A stretch of DNA of 64,000 bases. Source: Microbacterium sp. (GTDB lineage Bacteria; Actinomycetota; Actinomycetes; Actinomycetales; Microbacteriaceae). Each line of letters starts with the position of its first letter. Position 1 is the stretch's first letter. Where the stretch lies: the NCBI RefSeq assembly GCF_031179285.1, contig NZ_JAPSHY010000005.1:62001-126000 (forward strand), written 5' to 3'. The notes under the pieces are model-generated. The model was not told where the DNA came from and made no database searches. It was given only the letters and a program-made list of their open reading frames with translations. The translations under genes and the position numbers were made by a program. Below are positions 16,257-25,700 of this stretch, in pieces.

Positions 16257-17300
16257 TCAGTTCTCCAGATCGGCGATGGTGAGCGGGCGTCCGCGAAGCG
16301 GATCCGCACCGGAACCCGGCGGGAAGCGCAACAGCTGAGAGCCCGGTTCGCGCGGATCGACGGGCGAGAGGGCGCGCAGCAGAGCGTCACCGTCGATCCC
16401 CGCATCCCGAAGGGCCGTGACCTCGACGGGATTCACGTCGACCGGCGTCGGGCCGTTCCCCATGTCGGTGCCGTAGCGGACGATGCCTCCGGCCGCGTGG
16501 AAGCGCCGCACGTTGTCGGTCGCGATGCCGAGCTCCTCCGCGGCGTGGATGGCGAGGGTCGAGATCCACGACAGGGATGCCGCCTGAGCCTCGATCTCGT
16601 CATCGGTGAGTCGCTCGGTGAACGGGGCGTGCGCGAGCATCCGGGCGCCGAGTCGCGCGACGCGCTGCGCCTCACCCCGGCCTTCCGCGTGCGCGACGAC
16701 CGGCAGCCCCCGGGCGGCTGCGAGTCCGGCGATGACCCGGAAGAGCTCGTCGCCGAACACCGGCCCAGCCGTGCTGTTGCTCGCGACCTTGATGCAGGAG
16801 GCCCCGGCATCCGCCATCTCGGCGACGGCCGCCGCCGCTTCGCCGGGATCGGCGATCTCGCGCCACGACGCCGCCGGCGCCCAGCTGCGGTCCGACGGGT
16901 AGCCCCCGGGAGCGGTCAGGAAGGCCCCGGCATACTCGACGCGGATGCGGTGCCCCCGCGCGGGCGTCGACAATTCAGGAACGTCGCCGTCGAAATCGCC
17001 CGCGGAGCCCCCTCGGCGCGGTCCGCGACGAGTTCTTCCTGAATTGTCGACCGCGAGATCGGCGATGACCGCCGGGTTCCCTCCCAGATCGACGACCCGG
17101 CCGAGGGCTGAGCTCGCGAGGAGCGAGGAGTCCACGAGCTGCAGGTGCACGTGGTGGTCGGTGAATCCGCCCGTGATGACGCCGTCGAGCCTCGGGGCGC
17201 CGCTGCGCGGAGCATCACCGCGCAGCACGATCGCGCCGTCCACGATGTCGACCGTTCCCTCGTGCCACGCCGTTCCATCGAAGAACGTGACGGCCTTCAT
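16257..17300 (-). CDS. Amidohydrolase family protein in kyn operon, carrying an in-frame palindromic insert
   Basis: 347 residues. The metal-dependent hydrolase fold is shown by HxH at His50/His52 (GFTDHHVHLQ), VVAHAEG near the middle, LAHAPF, and the late Asp in VRYGTDMGNGPTP. It lies between tryptophan dioxygenase and kynureninase with a 1-base overlap on one side and a 1-base gap on the other. The operon has no recognisable kynurenine formamidase, and that missing step (N-formylkynurenine to kynurenine) is a hydrolysis, so this protein is a candidate; that is inference. Residues about 84-112 (VDNSGRTRR onward) come from a palindromic element that also occurs in the ABC-F gene at 59416. The flanking segments NPAVIADLA and IRVEYAGAFLTAPGGYPSDR read as one continuous conserved block without it. 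Confidence 0.82.
   Translation of the reverse strand: MKAVTFFDGTAWHEGTVDIVDGAIVLRGDAPRSGAPRLDGVITGGFTDHHVHLQLVDSSLLASSALGRVVDLGGNPAVIADLAVDNSGRTRRGPRRGGSAGDFDGDVPELSTPARGHRIRVEYAGAFLTAPGGYPSDRSWAPAASWREIADPGEAAAAVAEMADAGASCIKVASNSTAGPVFGDELFRVIAGLAAARGLPVVAHAEGRGEAQRVARLGARMLAHAPFTERLTDDEIEAQAASLSWISTLAIHAAEELGIATDNVRRFHAAGGIVRYGTDMGNGPTPVDVNPVEVTALRDAGIDGDALLRALSPVDPREPGSQLLRFPPGSGADPLRGRPLTIADLEN
16966..17051. repeat. Palindromic element inserted in frame, copy 1
   Basis: Perfect 16-bp inverted repeats, GTCGACAATTCAGGAA at 16966-16981 and its reverse complement at 17036-17051, around a 54-base GC-rich core. It lies wholly inside the amidohydrolase gene and keeps its frame. The right arm and flank match copy 2 (59866-59949) in 14 of 16 arm bases plus the outer TCGACCGC. 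Confidence 0.8.
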
Positions 17301-18151
17301 CAGCCGCCGATCTCAGTGCGCACGGTGTACAACTCGGGGAAGAACGTCAGCTCCAGGGCTTTCTGTAGGAAACCGGCGCCGCTGGAGCCGCCGGTGCCCA
17401 CCTTCATGCCGATGGTCCGGGTGACGGTCTTGAGGTGACGGAATCGCCAGAACTGGAAGTTGTCCTCGAGGTCCACCAGGTCCTCGCAGGCTTCGTAGAG
17501 ATCCCAGTACCGCTGCGGGTCCTGGTAGATCTCACGGATGGCGGGGACGAGCTCGGGCGTCTCACGGTACGGATCGCGCACATCGCGCTCGAGGATTGCG
17601 GGCGGGACCGGAAGCCCCCGCCGCGCGGCATACCGGAGGAACTCGTCGTACACCGTGGGCTTGTGCCACTGCGCGGTCAGCAGCGCGAGGTTCTCGGGGT
17701 GATCGGCGAAGACCTTCAGCATCCGCTCGTTCTTGTTGCCGAGGGCGAACTCCACTGCCCGGTACTGCACCGACTGGAATCCGGACGAGTTGCCGAGCGC
17801 GCCGCGGAACTGCGCGTATTCGGTCGGTGTGAGGGTGGCGAGCACCGACCACTGCTGCGTCATGACGTCCTGGATGCGCTTGACGCGCGCCACCCGCTTC
17901 AGCGCTTCGCGCAGGTCGTCGCTGGCGAGCAGGTCGCGGGCCGACGAGAGCTCGTGCAGCATGAGCTTGAGCCAGAGTTCGGTCGTCTGGTGCTGGATGA
18001 TGAACAGCAGCTCATCATGGTGCTCGGGGACGCTCACCGGATGCTGAGCCGTGAGCAGGCTGTCGAGGTGGAGGTACGACCCGTACGTCATCCGCCCGGC
18101 GAGGTCGGTGACGATGCCCGATTCGATCGGACGCTCATTCTGCTCGGTCAT
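17300..18151 (-). CDS. kynA: Tryptophan 2,3-dioxygenase
   Basis: 283 residues, normal size for the bacterial enzyme. This heme dioxygenase opens the indole ring of tryptophan to N-formylkynurenine. Conserved are TYGSYLHLDSLL, DELLFIIQHQTTELWLKLML, the stretch QWSVLATLTPTEYAQFRGAL and RFRHLKTVTRTIGMKVGTGG, in which His239 is the likely heme ligand. It is the first gene of a four-gene operon; its stop overlaps the amidohydrolase start (TGATG). TATGTT lies exactly 6 bases before the ATG (18158-18163), suggesting a leaderless transcript of its own. Confidence 0.95.
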   Translation of the reverse strand: MTEQNERPIESGIVTDLAGRMTYGSYLHLDSLLTAQHPVSVPEHHDELLFIIQHQTTELWLKLMLHELSSARDLLASDDLREALKRVARVKRIQDVMTQQWSVLATLTPTEYAQFRGALGNSSGFQSVQYRAVEFALGNKNERMLKVFADHPENLALLTAQWHKPTVYDEFLRYAARRGLPVPPAILERDVRDPYRETPELVPAIREIYQDPQRYWDLYEACEDLVDLEDNFQFWRFRHLKTVTRTIGMKVGTGGSSGAGFLQKALELTFFPELYTVRTEIGG

Positions 18152-18199
18152 CCTGCAAACATATCACTCGCATGCCGAGCGTCACAGACGTGAAATGTC

Positions 18200-19252
18200 T
18201 CAGTCCGTGTGCGCCTCGAGGAAATCGATCGTCTTCTGCAGCGCCGTCTGCGCATCGGGCATGTCGAGGTGGAACTGATACTCGTGCGGCAGGGCCGGCT
18301 CGTGGGGTGCGGGCCAGAACAACGGGGTGACCTCGACTCCGAGCTCGTCCAGGCGCTTGGCCATCGGGATCGACTGCAGCCAGGTGAGTCCGTCGCCGTT
18401 GCCGCCCGAGATGTACGTCGCCGGGAAGTCCGCGGTCACCCAGTCGATCGTCGACATCGTCGCCCCCGTGGAATCCTCGGCCCAGGTGCGTGTGCCGGAG
18501 TACGCCCACATCGCCGACTTGAAGCCCCATCCGATCACGCCGTCGAGTTCTGCGAGGGCGGCGAGGTCGTACACGCCGCAGTTGAGCACCGTCGCGCTCA
18601 GCTGGTCCGCGTCGATCGCGGGTGTGATGTCGAGGATCTCGGCGTAGTCCGGGTTGGTGACGAGCGTCGCCATCTGGCTGGCGAGCTGCCCGCCGGCTGA
18701 GTCCCCGGCCAGGACGATCTGCGTCGGGTCGACGCCGAGGTCTGCGGCGTTGGCGTCGATGTAGGCGAGGGCGTCGTTGAGCTGATGCACGGCGAGCGGA
18801 TAGACGCCCTCGGGCCCGATCGTGTAGTTCACCGCGATCGTGGTGTACCCCTCCGCCGCAAGGATGCGCATGTACGGGTCGACGTTCTCCTTCGAGCCCG
18901 AGATCCACGCGCCGCCGTGGATCCAGACGACGGTCGGCAGCGCGCCCTCAGCGGATGCCGGCCGGAAGACGTCCATCGTGGTGTCCGCTCCGTCGTCGGC
19001 GTAGGCGACGTCGCGCTGCTCGGTGAGCTTCGTGTCGGGGACGTGCTTGTCCATCTCGGCGGCGGTGTCGTCGCCGCCCTTGGAGAACACCGACCGGATC
19101 AGCATCGCTGAGGGCCACGGCGTGACAGAGCCGACGATCGCGACGACTGCGATCACGGCGATGACGCTCAACAGCGCCACCTTCGTACGATGCCACGGCC
19201 GTCTGGCCTTCTTCTCGTGGTCGGACTGCTCGGCGTGTGCGTCTGTGCTCAT
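18200..19252 (-). CDS. Membrane-anchored alpha/beta hydrolase (esterase/lipase, HSL-like)
   Basis: 350 residues. One N-terminal membrane segment (about 25-45, KVALLSVIAVIAVVAIVGSV) after a positive stretch, so the catalytic domain is probably outside the membrane. Catalytic features: oxyanion motif VVWIHGGAWISG, nucleophile elbow LAGDSAGGQLAS and a late His in ALPHEYQFH. The substrate is unknown. The HGGxW motif is also found in eukaryotic kynurenine formamidase and the gene lies just upstream of kynA, but the predicted outside location speaks against that role. It has its own ribosome-binding site GGAGGGG. Confidence 0.85.
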   Translation of the reverse strand: MSTDAHAEQSDHEKKARRPWHRTKVALLSVIAVIAVVAIVGSVTPWPSAMLIRSVFSKGGDDTAAEMDKHVPDTKLTEQRDVAYADDGADTTMDVFRPASAEGALPTVVWIHGGAWISGSKENVDPYMRILAAEGYTTIAVNYTIGPEGVYPLAVHQLNDALAYIDANAADLGVDPTQIVLAGDSAGGQLASQMATLVTNPDYAEILDITPAIDADQLSATVLNCGVYDLAALAELDGVIGWGFKSAMWAYSGTRTWAEDSTGATMSTIDWVTADFPATYISGGNGDGLTWLQSIPMAKRLDELGVEVTPLFWPAPHEPALPHEYQFHLDMPDAQTALQKTIDFLEAHTD

Positions 19253-19315
19253 GGACCCCTCCAGCAGACAGTGTGGCAGTGATTCGGCTGCGCCGTCGGC
19301 ACTCGGCTACCCGCG

Positions 19316-19888
19316 TCAGCGGGCGCTCAGGACGGAGGCGGTGTCGCTGAGAGTGATCTGGGGCGGGTAGAGCCCCATCACGTGAACCGCCGCCGCGTGA
19401 TTTTCGGCCGTCGAACCGGCACACGCGTCGACGGCGACGGTGACGTGCGCGCCGGCATCCGCCGCGGCCAGCGCCGTCGAGATCACGCAGCAGTCGGTGG
19501 AGACGCCGGCGAGCACGATTCGCGCCCCGCGCCCGACGATCGCCTCGATCTCCGCGCCCCACTTGCCGAACGTCGGACGATCTAGGGTCGGAAGCGGCGA
19601 CAGCTCGGCTGCTCCGGGAACGAGGTCGAACAGCGCGTCAGTCGGCGGTTGATCAGCGAAGGGCCACGCGTCGAAATACTCGCCCCACGAGGTGGTGCGG
19701 TCGGCCGTCGGCATCCAACGCGTGACGATGACGCGGTCTTGGAACGACTCGGCCAGCGCTCGGATGCGCGGCATCGTGTCGGCGAAGAACGGTGACCCCC
19801 ACGCTGAGTCCGCGGAGGCGAAGATCGTCTGCGGGTCGATGACGACCAGCCACGCGCCCTCACTCGGCGAATCGGGCGAGCCGGTCAC
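19316..19888 (-). CDS. Cysteine hydrolase (isochorismatase-like)
   Basis: 190 residues, cytoplasmic. The isochorismatase-like catalytic triad is visible: Asp in LVVIDPQTIF, Lys in FGKWGAEI, and Cys in GVSTDCCVISTALAAADAG. Such enzymes hydrolyse amides or enol ethers (nicotinamide, carbamoyl compounds, isochorismate). The start is GTG at 19888, overlapping the permease stop by GTGA and preceded by GGCAGGAG. Coupling to an NCS1 permease suggests a nitrogen compound taken up and hydrolysed; a ring-opened pyrimidine or an amide is possible. Confidence 0.86.
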   Translation of the reverse strand: MTGSPDSPSEGAWLVVIDPQTIFASADSAWGSPFFADTMPRIRALAESFQDRVIVTRWMPTADRTTSWGEYFDAWPFADQPPTDALFDLVPGAAELSPLPTLDRPTFGKWGAEIEAIVGRGARIVLAGVSTDCCVISTALAAADAGAHVTVAVDACAGSTAENHAAAVHVMGLYPPQITLSDTASVLSAR

Positions 19889-21336
19889 GACTGCTCCTGC
19901 CGCCGGATCCTGCCCGCGCGCGCGAACCACGTCACCGCGAACGAAAGCACGAGCGCGAAGAACACGCCGAGGTTCGCATACGCCCATTCACCGTCCTTGC
20001 CGCCGATGAGCCCGAGAAGGTATCCCTGCCAGTTGTTCCACGGCGCGGCATCCGCGAAGTTGTTGATCACGAACCCCCAGCCGATGACGCTGGCGACGAG
20101 CATCGTGCCGATCGACGTCCAGTCCCACGCACCGTATCGGCCGTTGTCGTCGAAGAGGGCGGCCTCGTCGTAGTCCTTCCGTCGCCGCAGGATGTCGGCG
20201 ATGAGGATGCCGGCCCACGATGCGAGCGGCACACCCAGAGTGATCAGGAAGCTCTGGAACGGACCGAGGAAATCCGTGGCGAAGAAGACGACGACGACGG
20301 TGCCGATGGTGAGGATGATCCCGTCGATGGCGGCGGCCGACGGGCGGGGAATGCGGATGCCGAGGCTCAGCAGCGTGAGTCCGGAGGAGTAGATGCCGAG
20401 CACTGCCCCCGAAACGAGTGCGAGGACGGCCGTCAGCAGGAACGGCACGAGCACCCAGATCGGCAGGATCGACGCCAGCGCACCGATGGGGTCGCCCGCG
20501 ATCGCGGCACTGAGCTCATCGTCGGATCCGGCGAGCAGCAGGCCGAACACCACGAGGATCACCGGTGCGACGGATCCGCCGACTGTGTTCCACATGACGA
20601 TTGCGCCGTCGGAGGCGGTGCGCTTCTGGTAGCGCGACCAGTCGGCGGCGATGTTGATCCAGCCGAGGCCGAACCCGGTCATCACCATCACGAGGGCGCC
20701 GATCACCTGACCGATGCCGCCGTCGGGCCGCGAGAGCACGCCCGCGAAATCGATCGCGGGCGCCGCGAGGATGATGTAGAGGATCGTCACCACGCCGGTC
20801 ACCCATGTCAGCACCGACTGCAGCTTCATGATCGTGTGATAGCCGAGCACGGACGCCACCACGATGAGCGCGGCGACGATGACCGTCGCGATGATCCTGA
20901 GTGCGACGCTGTCTCCGTCGCCGCCGAGCTGGGTGATCACCGTGGCGGTCGCCAGCACCGCCATGATCGCCAGGAACGTCTCCCACCCGATCGAGGTCAG
21001 CCACGAGACGACGCCCGGCACCTTCTGCCCCTGCACGCCGAACGCGGCACGCGAGAGCACCATGGTCGGAGCCGACCCGCGTTTGCCCGCGATCGCGATG
21101 AGTCCGCAGAGCAGGAACGACACCACGATGCCGATGACCGAGACCACGGTGGCCTGCCAGAACGAGATGCCGAAGCCAAGCACGAACGACCCGTACGACA
21201 TGCCGAACACCGATACGTTCGCCGCGAACCAGGGCCAGAACAGGTCGCGCGGCTTGGCGGTGCGGTCTGTCTCGGGGATGATCTCGATGCCGGCGCGCTC
21301 GATCAGGGCCGGCGCTGCTGCGATCTTGTCGCTCAT
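19885..21336 (-). CDS. NCS1 family permease (cytosine/purine/allantoin type)
   Basis: 483 residues with about 12 membrane segments. Family-typical are FWPWFAANVSVFGMSYGSFV, AIAGKRGSAPTMVLSRAAFG with its G-x-x-P-x-x-x-L-x-R-A-x-F-G pattern, and GLGWINIAADWSRYQKRTAS. NCS1 carriers import nucleobases, hydantoins or related compounds with protons or sodium. Its stop is inside the start of the cysteine hydrolase gene, so the two are translated together. The exact substrate is not readable. Confidence 0.92.
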   Translation of the reverse strand: MSDKIAAAPALIERAGIEIIPETDRTAKPRDLFWPWFAANVSVFGMSYGSFVLGFGISFWQATVVSVIGIVVSFLLCGLIAIAGKRGSAPTMVLSRAAFGVQGQKVPGVVSWLTSIGWETFLAIMAVLATATVITQLGGDGDSVALRIIATVIVAALIVVASVLGYHTIMKLQSVLTWVTGVVTILYIILAAPAIDFAGVLSRPDGGIGQVIGALVMVMTGFGLGWINIAADWSRYQKRTASDGAIVMWNTVGGSVAPVILVVFGLLLAGSDDELSAAIAGDPIGALASILPIWVLVPFLLTAVLALVSGAVLGIYSSGLTLLSLGIRIPRPSAAAIDGIILTIGTVVVVFFATDFLGPFQSFLITLGVPLASWAGILIADILRRRKDYDEAALFDDNGRYGAWDWTSIGTMLVASVIGWGFVINNFADAAPWNNWQGYLLGLIGGKDGEWAYANLGVFFALVLSFAVTWFARAGRIRRQEQS

Positions 21337-21373
21337 GCCATCATCCTGGCACTGCCGACGCGTGGACGGCGCG

Positions 21374-22657
21374 TCAGTCGCGGAAGAATGTCGACGCGAC
21401 GCGGGTGAGGTCGTGCAGATCCGACACCCCGGCAAGCTCGCGGGCGGAGTGCATCGACAGGATGGGGATGCCGACATCGACCGTGCGGATGCCGAGGCGC
21501 GTGGCGGTGATCGGGCCGATCGTCGACCCGCAGGGCACGGTGTTGTTCGAGACGAACTCCTGTGCGGCGATCCCGGCGCTCTCGCACCACGAGGACCAGG
21601 CGGCGGCGCCGACCGCATCGGTGGCGTAGCGCTGGTTGGCGTTGATCTTGAGGATCGGTCCCGATCCGAGCACGGGCTGCACCACCGGGTCGTGCTTGGC
21701 GACGTAGTTCGGGTGCACCGAGTGGCCGACATCGCTGGACAGGCACCAGGACGACGCGTATGCCTGACGGCGCAGCGAGGTGTCGGCGCCGAGGTTCGCG
21801 TACACCCGCTCCAGCACATCCTCGAGGAACGGGCCCGCTGCCCCCGATCGCGACTGCGAACCGAGCTCCTCGTGATCGAACGCGGCGAGCACGGCGATCG
21901 GGCCACCGGGGGCGGTTTCGAGAGCCGTCAGCGCGACGACCCCGGCATGCACCGAGGCGAGATCGTCCAGCCGGCCCGAGGCGAAGAACGCACTGTCTTT
22001 GCCGAAGACCGCTCCGCGCGCCGCGTCCGCGATGACGACGTCGTAGCCGCGGATGTCGGCCGCATCGACGTCGGCGGAGGCGGCGAGTTCTGCGAGCAGG
22101 TCGGCCTCGGTGGGGTCTCCGAGACCCCAGACGGGCTGCGTCTGGAACTGCTTGTCGAGCTCGAGTCCGCTGTTGACCCCGCGGTCGAGATGGATGGCCA
22201 GCTGTGGCAGGCGCAGCATCGCCCCGGTGTCGGCGAGCACCACGCGTCCGTCGGCGAGTGCGAGACGGCCGGCGAGCTTCAGCTCGCGGTCGAGCCAGGA
22301 ATTCAGCAGCGGGCCGCCGTAGACCTCGACGGCCGCCTGCAGCCAGCCCTTCGTGCCGGTCGTCGGCTGGGGCTTGAGCTTGAAACCGGGGGAGTCGTTG
22401 TGGGCACCGAAGATGTGCACGGGGGTCTTCGCCGCCGCGTCCGGCGGAACCACCCACGCGATCGCCGCTCCGTCGCGCACCACCACGTAGCGTCCCCCGG
22501 CCTGCGTCGGCCAGGCATCCTGCTCGCGCAGTCGTGTGAAGCCGACCTTCTCCGCGCGTCGAGCGACCTCTTCGGCAGCGTGATAGCTGGAGGGCGACGC
22601 GGAGATGAAGTCGGCGAGATCGGCGGCGTGATCGAGTGCAGCCTGGTTGGCGGGCAT
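21374..22657 (-). CDS. M18 family aminopeptidase
   Basis: 427 residues. Zinc metallopeptidase that removes N-terminal acidic or other residues from peptides in the cytoplasm. Seen are IFGAHNDSPGFKLKPQP (first metal His and Asp), FDHEELGSQSRSGAAGPFLE (catalytic Glu pair), SSDVGHSVHPNYVAKHDP and the late MHSARELAG with the final metal His. The start (MPANQAAL) has GGAAGG upstream. TACGAT about 35 bases before the start is a likely -10 box. It diverges from the DUF11 surface protein. Confidence 0.93.
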   Translation of the reverse strand: MPANQAALDHAADLADFISASPSSYHAAEEVARRAEKVGFTRLREQDAWPTQAGGRYVVVRDGAAIAWVVPPDAAAKTPVHIFGAHNDSPGFKLKPQPTTGTKGWLQAAVEVYGGPLLNSWLDRELKLAGRLALADGRVVLADTGAMLRLPQLAIHLDRGVNSGLELDKQFQTQPVWGLGDPTEADLLAELAASADVDAADIRGYDVVIADAARGAVFGKDSAFFASGRLDDLASVHAGVVALTALETAPGGPIAVLAAFDHEELGSQSRSGAAGPFLEDVLERVYANLGADTSLRRQAYASSWCLSSDVGHSVHPNYVAKHDPVVQPVLGSGPILKINANQRYATDAVGAAAWSSWCESAGIAAQEFVSNNTVPCGSTIGPITATRLGIRTVDVGIPILSMHSARELAGVSDLHDLTRVASTFFRD

Positions 22658-22799
22658 GGGGGCCTTCCTGAGCGGAGTGTTCTTCGATCGTAATCGTGCT
22701 CCTCGTGGACGAACGAGCCGGTCCTCTATCCTGATCAAGGCGGTGGACGCGCGTCGGGGGACGCGGGAGATTCGTGACAGCTGCCGAGAGAAGGAAGTC

Positions 22800-25700
22800 G
22801 TGCGCCCGAAGATCACGCGCCAGCCGCTTCGACGGGCGATGGCGGGCGCGCTGACGGCGCTGCTGCTGGCCGCAGGCCTGACCGTCGTCACTGAGACCGC
22901 CATGCCGATCTCGGCATCCGCTGCACAGAATCCGACCAGCTGTCAGAGCGCTGTCGCACTGACCAACGGCGGGTTCGAGACGCCGACGGTGCCGAACGCG
23001 AGTTATCGACTCTTTCCCGAGAGCCAGGTCCCTGGCTGGCTCACGAACGACAGCCTGAATCAGATCGAGTTGTGGAGCAGCGGCTTCCAAGGTGTCCCAG
23101 CGGCGGCGGGCCGGCAGTTCGCCGAACTCAACGCGAACAGTGCCAGCCGGCTGTATCAGGACGTGACCACGACGCCGGGGCAGACGCTCGCATGGTCGTT
23201 GAAGCACCGCGGCCGCGCCGGCGTCGACGTCATGCGGGTGCTCATCGGCCCGGCGACCGGAGCTCTGGCGCAGAACGGGCCGAACCTCAGCGACGGGACG
23301 ACGGCCTGGGGAACCCACACCGGCACGTATACGGTGCCCGCAGGTCAGACGGTCACACGGTTCGCGTTCGAGGCCGTGAGTTCCGCCGGCGGCAGCAACG
23401 GCGTCGGCAACTTCCTCGATGACATCACCTTCGGTACCGGTCCGTGCCTCATCACGACCAAGACGGTGGCGAACCTCACCCGAGTCGGCACGACCGCCGA
23501 GGTGGGAGACACCCTCCGCTACACGGTGACCACACGCAACGACGGCGGCAACCCCGCCCTCCAGTCGATCTCGAGCGACGTGCTCGCGACCGGCCTCGAG
23601 TTCGTGCCCGGTTCCCTCAGGATCGTCAGCGGGCCGGGTGTCGGCACGCTCACCGGGGCCACCGGCGATGACCGCGGCGACTTCACCGCCGCCGACCGGA
23701 CGGTCAGGGTGCGTCTCGGCGACGGCGGCACAGCGACGGCGGGCGGTTCCATCGCGCCCGGCACCGCCACCAGCTACACCTTCGACGCCAAGGTGAATGT
23801 CTCCGCGGCCGCGGGAACGGTGCTCAACGAGGCTCGCGTCGCATTCCGCGATGCGGTGGTGAACCAAAACCGCACCTCGATCTCGCAGGAGACGCAGACG
23901 CCGGTGAATCCGGCAGCGGACCTCGCGGTCATCAAGACGCTGGACACCGCCCAGCTGGTCGCAGGGCTGCCGGCGACCTTCACCGTCACCGCGACGAACA
24001 ACGGTCCGCAGGCCGCGACCGGCGTGGTCGTGACGGACGTCGTTCCTCCCGGCCTCATGAACGTCACCGCCACCTCGGGTGGGGCGTCCTGCACGGTGGC
24101 CGCCACCATCAGCTGCGCCGTGCCGGACATGGGCGTCGGCGACAGCGTGGACATCGAGATCACGGGAACCGTGGTGCCGTCGCGCGATCCCGGCGCCGCG
24201 CTCACGAACACCGCAACGGTGTCGGGGTCGCGGACCGACCCCGACCTCGCGAACAACAGCGCCACCGTCATCGGCACGCTGACCACCAGCGCCGACGTCT
24301 CGATCGAGAAATCCTTCGCACCCAGCACGCCCGTCGCCGGCCAGGACGTCACATACGAGCTGATCGTGCACAATGACGGTCCGTCCGAGGCCAGGGATGT
24401 CGTCGTCACGGATCCGCTCGACCCCGAGACGACTCTCGTGAGCGTCGACACGGATCAGGGCACGTGCGGCCCCGACCCCGACGTCCTCACCTGCGCCATC
24501 GGGACCCTGGCGCCCGGGGCGACGGCCACGGTCACTGTGGTCGTGCGGATCGCGACCGGTGCGACCGCCGTCGTGCAGAACACGGCATCCGTGACGACCA
24601 GCACCACCGACTCCGATCCCACCGACAACGTCTCCTCCACGAGCTTCCAGCCCGACATCATCGCCGATCTGGCAGTCGTCAAGACGGCATCCGCATCGCA
24701 GGTGTCGGCGGGCGTCGCGATCGACTTCACGCTCGCCGTGAGCAACCTGGGCGCCTCGGACGCCGTCAACGCCGTGCTGTCAGACACCCTGCCTGCCGGC
24801 TTCACCGTGACATCGGTTGATGCCCCTGCGGGGGTGGCCTGCGACTCCGGCGACGGGTCGTCCGTGCAGTGCACTTGGGCGACCTTGTCCGTCGGCGGGC
24901 CCGTGCTCGTCGTCGTCCACGCGGTCGTCGCCGCCGATGCGCCCGCGGGAATCGTCACCAACACGGCATCGGTCGCCTCGCCCGCTGACGACCGCAACAC
25001 CGCGAACAACTCCTCGTCGGCCCAGGTCGAGGTGGTTCAGTCGGCTGACCTCGCGATCGAGAAGTCGGCGCCCGCCACCGGTGAGCCGGGGAGCGAGTTC
25101 GCCTACACGATCGTCGTGACCAACAACGGGCCCTCCACAGCCCGCGGCGCCACCGCGACGGACGTCCTTCCCGCCGAGCTCATCGATCCGGAGGCGGACC
25201 TCGCCGGCTGCACCATCGACGCCGGCACACTCACCTGCCAGCTGGGTGATATCGAACCCGGCGGCACCCGCACTGTTCAGCTCACCGGCACCTGGCGTGC
25301 GACCGCCACCGGCACCGTCGTGAACACCGCCGCGGTGGCCTCGGCCACCCCCGATCCGGTCGAGGAGAATGACTCAGACCAGGCCGAGGTCTCGCTCGTT
25401 CCGAGTGCCGACGTCAGCATCACCAAGAGCACGACGACGCCGACCGTGCCGCTCGGAGGTGATGTCTCCTTCGTCGTCACCGTGCGCAACGACGGTCCGT
25501 CGGCTGCGGTCGGCGTGGTCGTCGACGAGCTTCCCGAGGTCGGGCTCACGATCACGGGCGCTGCCGCGTCCGCGGGAACGTGGTCGCAGGCCGAGACGCT
25601 GTGGACGGTCGGGACGCTGCTTCCCGGTGACGAGCAGACGCTCACCGTGACGGGGACCGCCGATGCCGTCGGCGTCCTGGTGAACTCCGCCACTGCCGCC

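Noticed and set aside
18200..19252. HGGxW hydrolase as the missing kynurenine formamidase
   Set aside because: A membrane helix after a basic N-terminus places the catalytic domain outside, and it has its own ribosome-binding site and a gap to kynA.
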